Source: Deltaproteobacteria bacterium
GTDB lineage: Bacteria; Desulfobacterota; Syntrophia; Syntrophales; UBA2192
Length of the DNA: 5,892 bases
Reading direction: 5' to 3'
Assembly: GCA_026388445.1 (NCBI GenBank)
Contig: JAPLJU010000254.1
Coordinates: 1 to 5,892 of the forward strand
Part shown: piece after piece, positions 1 through 5,374 of the stretch
How the letters are laid out: each line of letters begins with the position of its first letter
Numbering within the stretch: the stretch's first letter is position 1
The notes under the pieces: generated by a model
Databases searched by the model: none
What the model was told of the DNA's origin: nothing
Seen by the model: the letters and a program-made list of their open reading frames with translations, nothing else
Translations under genes and position numbers: made by a program

Positions 1-333
1 GTAGTCCTCGAGTATCATCTTCCCTGCCTTGTATGATTTTTCCATGTTGATATCCAGTTTACCGGCCATCTCGCCCCAGCCCATCCAGTCCGTTTCGTAG
101 ATCTTAATGGCACCTGCTGCATTGAGGATCCACGTGCACGCACTACCATGTCTGTCAATGACATGGATATTCTTTTTCCCCTGCCGGACCATTTCCCATG
201 AGAAGGCAATGGGGTTCCTGTTGAATGCCGTGAACCCGCCAAAGGCAACCATCATGCCGTCTTTCACGTACGCCTTGACGGCCTCCTCAAGAGACATGAT
301 CTGGGCCTTTTTTGTTGCTCCACGTTTAAACAT
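1..333 (-). CDS. CoA-transferase subunit A, glutaconate CoA-transferase-like (partial, 3' end outside window)
   Basis: Reading from 333 down to 1 gives 111 uninterrupted codons with no stop, so the C-terminal part lies beyond the left edge. The start is fixed by a strong ribosome binding site, AGGAGGT, four bases before the ATG. The protein reads MSLEEAVKAYVKDGMMVAFGG from about residue 13, followed by FTAFNRNP (34-41), EMVRQGKKN (47-55) and KAGKMILEDY (102-111). This layout matches the N-terminal half of family I CoA-transferase alpha subunits (Pfam PF01144), and most resembles the GctA type, which has the same GGFT, RQG and AGK..xEDY landmarks. Such enzymes move CoA between carboxylic acids in the cytoplasm. 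The catalytic glutamate is on the partner beta subunit, expected further left. The substrate cannot be told. The gene is transcribed away from the EPS genes and is probably unrelated to them. A short overlapping minus-strand frame (15-248) is a shadow. Confidence 0.87.
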   Translation of the reverse strand, partial: MFKRGATKKAQIMSLEEAVKAYVKDGMMVAFGGFTAFNRNPIAFSWEMVRQGKKNIHVIDRHGSACTWILNAAGAIKIYETDWMGWGEMAGKLDINMEKSYKAGKMILEDY

Positions 334-337
334 CGTT

Positions 338-344
338 ACCTCCT
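338..344 (-). promoter_or_regulatory. Strong ribosome binding site of the CoA-transferase gene
   Basis: On the minus strand AGGAGGT lies four bases (AACG) before the ATG at 333. It is preceded by an A-rich run, which favours efficient initiation. This site decides the start codon over the internal ATG at codon 13. Confidence 0.85.
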
Positions 345-798
345 TTTTTTACCGGTGAATAAATACCTCTGATCCTGACGACTAATGAATAAGACATGAA
401 ACTTCGAACAACGACGTTTTAGTTGGTAGGACTCACCCCCTTCCTGGAATGGAATAAAAAGAGCGAAGAATCAGCGAAATTGCGATTCCGGTGCTTTCCG
501 ACTCCCCTCCCTTTTATCCGACGTAAGTTGCAATTGGTACAGAGCGACCTGTAACGAAAACGTTTCTTATGTCAAATGGTGCTGCTTGTCTTCTGAGGCT
601 GTGATCACTCGATGAACCCTATCCGTTATCGGTAGTCGTCGACGATCAAAACCGACAGCGGTTCAAAAAGCCGGTGAGACTTTCTGATCGTTCAGACGGC
701 AGAAGTATCCGCCCCAAGGCGTGTATGTTTTTTGTAGAAGGCGAGGTGTCTTTCTGTGGTGAAACGCCCACCCTCTTTGAAAGCTTTTCAATAACGTG

Positions 799-812
799 TG
801 AAATATATTTCA
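799..812. promoter_or_regulatory. 14-bp perfect palindrome, candidate operator
   Basis: TGAAATATATTTCA is its own reverse complement over all 14 bases. It sits roughly mid-way between the divergent genes, about 470 bp from the CoA-transferase start. Symmetric AT-rich sites of this size often bind dimeric repressors, but no recognised consensus is matched and a chance origin is possible in 1.4 kb. Confidence 0.25.
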
Positions 813-941
813 TCCCTCCCCGCCTGTCAAGGAAAAATTGGGACTTTCGCGGGCATAACTCGCCCTGAGGTATCCTGGTGTCCTGGAAGTGTCGCCGCGG
901 CGGTACGCCGGGAGAAAAAAATCTCCATTTTCAGTTTGACC

Positions 942-970
942 TTTACTTAGATTACTGCCGATGGTATAAA
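942..970 (+). promoter_or_regulatory. Weak sigma-70-like promoter candidate
   Basis: TTTACT (942-947) and TATAAA (965-970) are separated by 17 bp. The -10 box is good and the -35 poor. No supported gene follows directly, but a terminator-like hairpin lies about 200 bp downstream, so a short non-coding transcript is conceivable. Confidence 0.25.
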
Positions 971-1089
971 AATCACTTTATTTGCGACCTGTCTCCTTTT
1001 GGGGAGGGGGGAGTCGATCCACATTTCTGCTGAATTGGCCCCAGGATTCCTTTCAATCACAGGTTAATCATCAAAAAAGTGTGACGAAC

Positions 1090-1116
1090 GACATTTGTGT
1101 CATGCTTGCCGTGACA
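1090..1116. promoter_or_regulatory. Overlapping TGTC/GACA inverted repeats, candidate activator site
   Basis: Two symmetric arrangements overlap: GACA-N4-TGTC (1090-1101) and TGTCA-N9-TGACA (1098-1116). They lie about 180-205 bp upstream of the sigma-54-like element, a distance at which NtrC-family enhancer-binding proteins can act by looping. The factor is not identifiable. The T-rich run that follows (1127-1143) leaves a weak terminator as an alternative reading. Confidence 0.3.
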
Positions 1117-1167
1117 TGGGAGTCATTCTTTTTTATTTTTTATATTCAACAGGTTGGCAGCATTTAC

Positions 1168-1190
1168 AACGGAGCTGTCCCGTTTTTTTT
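1168..1190 (+). terminator. Intrinsic-terminator-like hairpin with T-tract
   Basis: AACGGA (1168-1173) pairs with TCCCGTT (1178-1184) with one bulged C, around a GCTG loop. An uninterrupted T run follows to 1190. This is the usual shape of a rho-independent terminator on the plus strand. It lies upstream of the EPS promoter and downstream of no recognised gene, so it may end a short non-coding transcript or insulate the EPS promoter from read-through. Confidence 0.45.
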
Positions 1191-1287
1191 AATCCTGCTG
1201 TCTGAAAATGTCGTTGAACTGGATTTGCCACCGGGCGGCGCTTTCAAAAAGCAAATGAATACATGGTATTAAGTGACTAAACTTTTT

Positions 1288-1316
1288 TTGAAAATTGGCA
1301 GGGCTATTGCTATAGG
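1288..1316 (+). promoter_or_regulatory. Sigma-70-like promoter overlapping the sigma-54 element
   Basis: TTGAAA (1288-1293) and TATAGG (1311-1316) are spaced by exactly 17 bp. The hexamers are fair, 4 of 6 each, and they bracket the sigma-54-like element. This is either an alternative explanation for that element or a dual promoter. Confidence 0.3.
1295..1311 (+). promoter_or_regulatory. Sigma-54 (RpoN) -24/-12 promoter for the EPS genes
   Basis: TTGGCA (1295-1300) and TTGCT (1307-1311) place the invariant GG and GC exactly 10 bp apart, the spacing required for sigma-54 promoters (consensus TGGCAC-N5-TTGC). Transcription would start near 1322, leaving a leader of about 378 nt before the ATG at 1700. 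Sigma-54 control with a dedicated enhancer-binding protein is known for several bacterial EPS/PEP-CTERM loci, which fits the genes downstream. No other GG-N10-GC pair in the intergenic region matches the flanking bases nearly as well. Confidence 0.6.
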
Positions 1317-1322
1317 AATATC

Positions 1323-1699
1323 GAAGAGTAATTTAGTTAAAAAAACGTTTAATTTCAATATAATACAATTTTGTAACGGCCGGCGGGGCGGTGAGGGGTA
1401 AGTGCATCATTTTTTTGTTCATGGGGGCAACATTTCGCGCTGCCTCGGACCCGATTGAGAGCCCTGATAAGTGATTAATTTGAATGATTTTGCGTGACGG
1501 GTATTAGGAATGCATAATACTTTATTCGTAGGAAGGTCGTAATAAATTCCGAGTGAAAAAACATACTTTCGGCGTATTGATTTAAACGATGCGAATCCTT
1601 AGAATTTGTCAACAAGAAGGGATAGATACAGCGGCATTCGTGAACATGGATATTGAATAACTAATGCAGTAAGTTATAAACCATTGAGAGTTTGGTCAC
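1323..1699 (+). other. Long AT-rich leader of the EPS genes
   Basis: This stretch has no supported gene. Short ATG frames (for example from 1589, 23 codons) lack ribosome binding sites. A second sigma-70-like box is present (TTAAAA 1337-1342, 16 bp, TATAAT 1359-1364), so a downstream start near 1371 is possible. A GC-rich island with several G runs (1378-1398) stands out in otherwise AT-rich sequence. I do not recognise a known riboswitch class. Confidence 0.4.
1337..1364 (+). promoter_or_regulatory. Sigma-70-like promoter candidate with perfect -10 box
   Basis: TATAAT (1359-1364) is a full -10 consensus, preceded by TTAAAA (1337-1342) at 16 bp. It lies in AT-rich sequence, where such matches arise easily. 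It could give a second start, near 1371, for the export gene. Confidence 0.35.
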
Positions 1700-2326
1700 A
1701 TGAGAAAAGGTTGCGTCGGTAACACGGTTTTCGTTGTCATTTTTGCGCTCCTGTTTTTTGCCTCATTTGCGCTCGCGCAGGATGCAAAGGGTCCTGCTGA
1801 AAAAAAGGAAGTGCAAAAGGAAGTGAAAGGTGAGATGCCCGCTGACACGGACAGCTACGTCATCGGGCCCGAGGATGTGCTTTTTATCCACGTGTGGCGG
1901 GAGGAACTGCTGACCCGGCAGGTCCCCGTGAGGATGGACGGGAAGATCTCCCTGCCCGTGGTCAATGACGTCCAGGCGGCAGGGCTCACGCCGCTTCAGC
2001 TGAAAGAGACTCTGGCCAAACGGCTGAAGGAGTTCGTGGATAACCCGGAAGTCTCCGTCATCGTCATCGAGGCGAACAGCTACAAGGTCTTCGTCTACGG
2101 CGAGGTAAGGACGCCCGGCGTCTATCGCCTGAGGGCCGAGACGTCCATCCTCGAGATCATCCCCATGGCAGGCGGTTTCACCGAATGGGCCGATAAGTCG
2201 GATATCACCATCATCCGCAAGGAAAACGGCAAGGAGAAGAGGATCGGGGCAAACTACAACCGGATCGTTAAAGGCAAAGACCCCGCTGTGAAATTAAAAG
2301 CCGGGGATGTCATCGTTGTACCTTGA
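1700..2326 (+). CDS. Polysaccharide biosynthesis/export protein (Wza-like, periplasmic, SLBB domain)
   Basis: This is a 208-residue exported protein. A signal peptide spans residues 1-26 (basic start, hydrophobic 10-25, ALA|QD cleavage). It has no lipobox cysteine, unlike classical Wza. A charged Lys/Glu linker follows (29-47). The polysaccharide-export domain (PF02563) spans about 51-123, opening with YVIGPEDVLFIHVW (53-66) and containing RMDGKISLPVV and the AAGLTP turn. One SLBB-type domain (about 128-180) contains VYGEVRTPGVY (132-142) and the AGGFTEWADKSD stretch. The C-terminus LKAGDVIVVP is the family's usual closing strand. The length fits the short single-SLBB class, not full-length Wza, which also has an outer-membrane helix. 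The likely role is helping pass polysaccharide through the periplasm and outer membrane. The ribosome binding site is weak (GAGAG, 10 bp upstream). The gene heads the operon, behind the sigma-54-like promoter. PEP-CTERM/XrtA loci carry a relative, but this sequence looks more like the general deltaproteobacterial form. Confidence 0.9.
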   Translation: MRKGCVGNTVFVVIFALLFFASFALAQDAKGPAEKKEVQKEVKGEMPADTDSYVIGPEDVLFIHVWREELLTRQVPVRMDGKISLPVVNDVQAAGLTPLQLKETLAKRLKEFVDNPEVSVIVIEANSYKVFVYGEVRTPGVYRLRAETSILEIIPMAGGFTEWADKSDITIIRKENGKEKRIGANYNRIVKGKDPAVKLKAGDVIVVP

Positions 2327-2334
2327 GGGAGGGC

Positions 2335-3615
2335 ATGAAAGAGGATACCAAAAGCGGCATAGCGGTTGTTCTAATTCTGCTGTTTCTGATCGGGGTTCCG
2401 GCGGACCTCCGGGCGCAGGATTTCTGGTCCAAGTTTCATCCCTATATTTCCGTCCAGGAGGAATATAACAGCAACATCAACCTGACACCCACAAACAAGA
2501 AGGACGACTGGATAACCACAGTCACACCCGGGGTCAGGTTTAACCACAATGACGCCTTTACCGGCCTGAACATGGATGTAGGCGGCGGGTACAACTGGTA
2601 CGCCACAAACAGCGACCTGGACTACTGGAGCGTCCTGGGGAACTTCGACGGACGATACAGCCCCAGCCGCTACTGGAATTTCAGGCTCCGGGACACCATC
2701 GTCAGGTCCGACGAGCCGAGGGAGAGGGATTACCTCGGTTCTTACGACCAGTATTACGTCTCCACGGAAAGGCAGCGTTCGATCTACATCCGGAATATCG
2801 TGGAGCCCTCGGTCGAGTACCGGTTTGGCAGGGAAAACGCGCTCGCGCTCGCCTACCGGAATACCTACTACGACAATGAAAACCCCGGGATCGAGGACAG
2901 CATGGAGAATTACGTGAGTCCACGGCTGACGTACTGGTTCGATGTCCGAAACGGCATTATTCTCGAATACGGGCACACGGACGCGCAGTTCGATACGACT
3001 TCCGACTGGACGGGACACAACGCCAGGGGCCGCTACACGCATCGCTTCACGCCCCACACCTCGGTCTTTGGGGAGTACCTCTACCAGGTGAGAGACTTTG
3101 ATCAGCCTTCTTCGGTTGATTACCAGACGCATGCGCCGAGCGTCGGTATCGAGCACGCTTTCAGCCGCGCCCTGACGGGCCTTTTGCAAGTGGGATATTA
3201 TCTGCAGGATCCCAAGAGTGGGGACTCCCAGGACGGCGCGACGGTAAACGCAAATCTTACTTATCGCCTGGAACAGAGAACCACGCTCAGCATATATGCC
3301 ATCGGCGGCTACCGGGAGGAATATTTTACATCGGAGAACCTCGGGTTCGTGAAGTACTACAGGGGAGGGGCTACGGTTTCCCATCAGTTGCTGAGGAGGC
3401 TGACCCTCAGGCTTGGGGGCGACGTTGAACGGGCTGAATATTCAGCCGATAGGGAAGACTGGCTCTATGGGGTCAATGCCGGGCTCGACTACCAGATTCT
3501 CCGGTGGCTGACCATCGGGGTCACGGGCTCTTACCGCGAGTGCAATTCGGACGTTGATATAAACGACTACGACGAATACCGAGCAATCTTCCGCATCACC
3601 GCAACGTACATGTAA
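2335..3615 (+). CDS. Outer-membrane beta-barrel protein of the EPS locus (BBP2-like)
   Basis: From the ATG at 2335 the protein has 426 residues. A signal peptide (1-27, hydrophobic VVLILLFLIGVPA, LRA|QD cleavage) is followed by PYISVQEEYNSNINLTP and a DDWITTVTPGVRF segment. That opening is typical of the outer-membrane barrel family found beside PEP-CTERM/EPS genes (PF10082-like, TIGR03016-like). The rest alternates polar and aromatic residues in short strands rich in Tyr, Arg and Asp, as in a 16- to 18-strand barrel. Its likely role is polysaccharide passage or anchoring at the outer membrane, but the exact function is unproven. A TTG at 2323 overlapping the previous stop would add four residues. 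I prefer ATG 2335 because GAGG (2325-2328) lies six bases upstream. Spacing implies translational coupling to the export gene. The last residues are TYM, so the usual terminal aromatic is one place from the end. A long minus-strand open frame inside it (2371-3384) is a shadow. Confidence 0.85.
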   Translation: MKEDTKSGIAVVLILLFLIGVPADLRAQDFWSKFHPYISVQEEYNSNINLTPTNKKDDWITTVTPGVRFNHNDAFTGLNMDVGGGYNWYATNSDLDYWSVLGNFDGRYSPSRYWNFRLRDTIVRSDEPRERDYLGSYDQYYVSTERQRSIYIRNIVEPSVEYRFGRENALALAYRNTYYDNENPGIEDSMENYVSPRLTYWFDVRNGIILEYGHTDAQFDTTSDWTGHNARGRYTHRFTPHTSVFGEYLYQVRDFDQPSSVDYQTHAPSVGIEHAFSRALTGLLQVGYYLQDPKSGDSQDGATVNANLTYRLEQRTTLSIYAIGGYREEYFTSENLGFVKYYRGGATVSHQLLRRLTLRLGGDVERAEYSADREDWLYGVNAGLDYQILRWLTIGVTGSYRECNSDVDINDYDEYRAIFRITATYM

Positions 3616-3623
3616 CCAGGCCA

Positions 3624-3639
3624 TCAGGCATGCGCCTGA
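3624..3639. repeat. Perfect hairpin after the barrel gene
   Basis: TCAGGC (3624-3629) and GCCTGA (3634-3639) flank an ATGC loop, starting nine bases past the stop codon. No T-tract follows directly, so it is a poor intrinsic terminator. It forms the left border of the AT-rich repeat element that follows. A similar CAGGC/GCCTG hairpin forms the right border. Confidence 0.55.
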
Positions 3640-3648
3640 CGACCTGAG

Positions 3649-3737
3649 TTATGAGTTTTGAATGTTGAATTTTGAATTATTAAAAATGAACCTAATTTTA
3701 ATCAACTAAAAACTTAAAACTCAAAACTCAAAATTGG
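3649..3737. repeat. AT-rich imperfect inverted-repeat element in the operon spacer
   Basis: The left arm contains TTATGAGTTTTGAATGTTGA (3649-3668) and continues with further TTTTGAAT units. The reverse complement of the right arm reads CCAATTTTGAGTTTTGAGTT (from 3737 back to 3718). The arms pair imperfectly through a TGAGTTTTGA core and could fold into a long stem around a short centre (about 3690-3705). The 20-bp left motif recurs exactly at 5249-5268, and the right-arm motif recurs at 5341-5360 in reverse orientation with one mismatch. The base composition is far from the flanking genes. There is no reading frame inside, so it resembles a non-autonomous palindromic element inserted between two EPS genes. 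Confidence 0.6.
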
Positions 3738-3739
3738 AG

Positions 3740-3754
3740 CAGGCTTGCAGCCTG
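3740..3754. repeat. Hairpin bordering the repeat element just before wzz
   Basis: CAGGC (3740-3744) and GCCTG (3750-3754) pair across a TTGCA loop. It ends eight bases before the Wzz start codon and could cover its weak ribosome binding region, so it may influence translation of that gene. Confidence 0.45.
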
Positions 3755-3762
3755 AGACTTAG

Positions 3763-5232
3763 ATGATCAATCCCAACAAAGCATTCAACATCGACGACTA
3801 CAAGGAAATCGCATTAAGGCGTCTGCCCTATATCATCATCCCCTTCGTGTTGGTCCTTGTGGGGGCAGTCCTTTACGCCTTTCTCGCGCCGAAAACCTAC
3901 GAGGCGAAGACTCTGATCCTGGTGACATCCCAGCGTGTGCCGGAGGGTTTCGTCAAAACCACGATTACCTCAAAAATCACCGAACGGCTCCAATCCATAG
4001 AGCAGGAGATCACGAGCCGCACGAGCCTCGAGCAGATCATCAGGGACAACAACCTCTACCCGAAGCAGACGAAATCACAGCCCATGGAAGAGGTTGTCGC
4101 CATGGTGCGCAAGAACATCAAGGTCGAGATCGCGAGAGGGCAGGGCGGGGAGGCCGGCGGATATTTTACCCTCCATTACGCGAGCGCGGATCCCAGGACT
4201 GCCGCGGTGGTGACCAACAAACTGGCGGACCTCTTCATCGAGGGGAACCTGAGGATCAGGGAGCAGCAGGCGAAGGGCACCACGGACTTCTTGAAAGACG
4301 AGCTCGGTGCCGCGAAGGGAAAGCTCGAGGAGCAGGACAAGCTGATATCCGACTTCAAGAGGAAGCATACAGGCGAGCTTCCCGAGCAGCGGGACACGAA
4401 CCTTCAGATGCTCACCCAGCTTCAGCAGATCTACCAGAGGACCGGCGAAAGCCTGCGCTCGGCCCAGGACCGCAAGCTCATCATCCAGAAGCAGCTCAGC
4501 GATCTCGAGTTCCCGGTGACGTCAGCTGCAGCCGATAGAGGGCAACAGCAGACATCTTCCCGGTCATCTTCCGCTTCCTCGACCGCGAGATCGGGGGGTG
4601 TGCAGGAACCCCAGCTCTATGAGCTCAAAAACCAGCTTGCGGATCTGAAGACGAAATACACGGACAAGCACCCGGACATCGTGAGGATCAAAAGAAAGAT
4701 CCAGGAAATGGAATCGAACAAGGACCTCGATTTCAGGAATAACCCCCGTTACAGGGAGTTGAGCAGCCAGACCGAGGCCGTGAACCTCGAGATCAGGCGC
4801 TTCCAGGACGAGGAAGCGAGACTCAAGGGGGAGATTGAGAAGTACAGGGCAAGGATCGAGAGGACCGGGCAGCGTGAGCAGGATATGTCATCACTGACGC
4901 GTGAATACCAGAGCACAAAGGAGTCTTATGACACCCTGCTCAAGAAGAGCCAGGAAGCGGCACAGGCGGAGAACCTCGAGCGGAGGCAGAAGGGTGAGCA
5001 GTTCCGCGTCATCGATGCCGCGTCCATTCCGGAGAAACCGGTGAAGCCCAACAGGGAGCGTGTCCTTCTTTTTGGCCTCCTGATCGGACTCGGCTCCGGA
5101 CTGGGGCTTGCCTTCGTGAGGGAGCAGATGGACCGCTCCTTCCGCGATCCCGAGGATGTGGAGGTTTCTCTCGGGATCAAGATCCTCGCCAGCATCCCGC
5201 GTATTGTGGAAAAAGCGGACAGAGCGGCATAG
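3763..5232 (+). CDS. Wzz/GNVR-type polysaccharide chain-length determinant, kinase-less
   Basis: This is a 489-residue inner-membrane protein with the co-polymerase layout: a short cytoplasmic N-terminus with IDDYKEIALRR, TM1 at about 22-42, and PKTYEAKTLILV (43-54) opening the Wzz domain. A long periplasmic coiled-coil region (about 160-420) contains LKTKYTDKHPDI (295-306). A GNVR-like segment, IPEKPVKPNRE (422-432), leads into TM2 (434-452). The protein ends with FRDPEDVEVSLGIKILASIPRI and a short tail. That ending is where bacterial tyrosine (BY) kinases are fused in Wzc. Here no Walker motif follows, so any kinase would be a separate protein. A Ser/Gln-rich stretch (about 262-281) interrupts the coiled coil. 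The role would be controlling polymer length and coupling synthesis to export. The start is limited by an in-frame TAG immediately upstream. The ribosome binding site is weak and sits next to a hairpin. Short minus-strand frames inside it are shadows. Confidence 0.9.
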   Translation: MINPNKAFNIDDYKEIALRRLPYIIIPFVLVLVGAVLYAFLAPKTYEAKTLILVTSQRVPEGFVKTTITSKITERLQSIEQEITSRTSLEQIIRDNNLYPKQTKSQPMEEVVAMVRKNIKVEIARGQGGEAGGYFTLHYASADPRTAAVVTNKLADLFIEGNLRIREQQAKGTTDFLKDELGAAKGKLEEQDKLISDFKRKHTGELPEQRDTNLQMLTQLQQIYQRTGESLRSAQDRKLIIQKQLSDLEFPVTSAAADRGQQQTSSRSSSASSTARSGGVQEPQLYELKNQLADLKTKYTDKHPDIVRIKRKIQEMESNKDLDFRNNPRYRELSSQTEAVNLEIRRFQDEEARLKGEIEKYRARIERTGQREQDMSSLTREYQSTKESYDTLLKKSQEAAQAENLERRQKGEQFRVIDAASIPEKPVKPNRERVLLFGLLIGLGSGLGLAFVREQMDRSFRDPEDVEVSLGIKILASIPRIVEKADRAA

Positions 5233-5246
5233 AAGCCGAAGGCTTC
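5232..5246. repeat. Perfect hairpin directly at the wzz stop codon
   Basis: GAAGCC (5232-5237) and GGCTTC (5241-5246) flank a three-base loop, with the first base overlapping the last base of the Wzz stop codon. The 20-bp AT-rich repeat begins two bases later. This is the same hairpin-then-repeat order as at 3624-3668, although the hairpin sequences differ. There is no T-tract, so a terminator is unlikely. Confidence 0.55.
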
Positions 5247-5248
5247 AA

Positions 5249-5268
5249 TTATGAGTTTTGAATGTTGA
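5249..5268 (+). repeat. Second copy of the 20-bp AT-rich repeat
   Basis: TTATGAGTTTTGAATGTTGA here is identical to 3649-3668, exactly 1600 bp away and in the same orientation. After it the two sites diverge completely: this one continues into GC-rich sequence. Confidence 0.75.
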
Positions 5269-5274
5269 CCGGGG

Positions 5275-5297
5275 GCGCTTCCGCAGATAGCGGGCGC
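5275..5297. repeat. GC-rich hairpin in the spacer before the four-helix-bundle gene
   Basis: GCGC-tt-CCGC (5275-5284) pairs with GCGG-GCGC (5290-5297) around an AGATA loop, giving eight GC pairs with a two-base bulge. No T-tract follows. It lies between the two AT-rich repeat motifs at 5249 and 5341. Confidence 0.45.
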
Positions 5298-5340
5298 AAT
5301 ATGTTTAAAAACTTCCTTGCCGGGGGCACCAGTAAGGTGG

Positions 5341-5360
5341 CCAATTTTGAGTGTTGAGTT
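5341..5360 (+). repeat. Copy of the AT-rich right-arm motif
   Basis: CCAATTTTGAGTGTTGAGTT matches the reverse complement of 3718-3737 at 19 of 20 positions. It ends 14 bp before the start codon of the four-helix-bundle gene, so it forms most of that gene's leader. Confidence 0.6.
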
Positions 5361-5374
5361 GCAATTTAGACTAA

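Larger units (their letters stand above)
345..1294. other. Intergenic region without a supported protein gene
   Basis: This is the distal part of the 1.37-kb gap between divergent genes. The two plus-strand open frames here (674-868, starting GTG, and 982-1272, starting TTG) lack ribosome binding sites, have low-complexity or unnatural compositions and match nothing I recognise, so I treat them as chance. I found no convincing minus-strand promoter for the CoA-transferase gene. What can be seen is a 10-bp palindrome TCGTCGACGA (636-645), a 14-bp palindrome (799-812), a weak sigma-70-like element (942-970), TGTC/GACA inverted repeats (1090-1116) and a terminator-like hairpin (1168-1190). These are listed separately where useful. 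Confidence 0.6.

Noticed and set aside
107..358. 83-codon plus-strand open frame
   Set aside because: It is antisense to the CoA-transferase gene, which has family motifs and a strong ribosome binding site.
674..868. 64-codon plus-strand open frame starting with GTG
   Set aside because: It has no ribosome binding site, no recognisable features and no neighbours in operon arrangement.
911..926. GGAGA/TCTCC hairpin as a terminator
   Set aside because: The stem is only five base pairs with an A-only loop and no T-tract follows.
982..1272. 96-codon plus-strand open frame starting with TTG
   Set aside because: It has no ribosome binding site, no recognisable domain and an erratic composition, and it runs through a terminator-like hairpin and T-tracts.
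1500..1514. Second sigma-54 promoter (GG-N10-GC near 1500-1513)
   Set aside because: Only the dinucleotides match. The TGGCA and TTGC contexts are missing.
2371..3384. Long (337-codon) minus-strand open frame
   Set aside because: It lies wholly inside the barrel gene, antisense to a clear signal-peptide-plus-barrel protein. Its composition (rich in Val, Pro, Arg) is what the opposite strand of GC-rich coding sequence gives.
3641..3740. CRISPR-like array from repeated TTTTGAAT/TGAGTTTTGA units
   Set aside because: The units are short, degenerate and adjacent, without spacers of uniform length. They form inverted arms instead.
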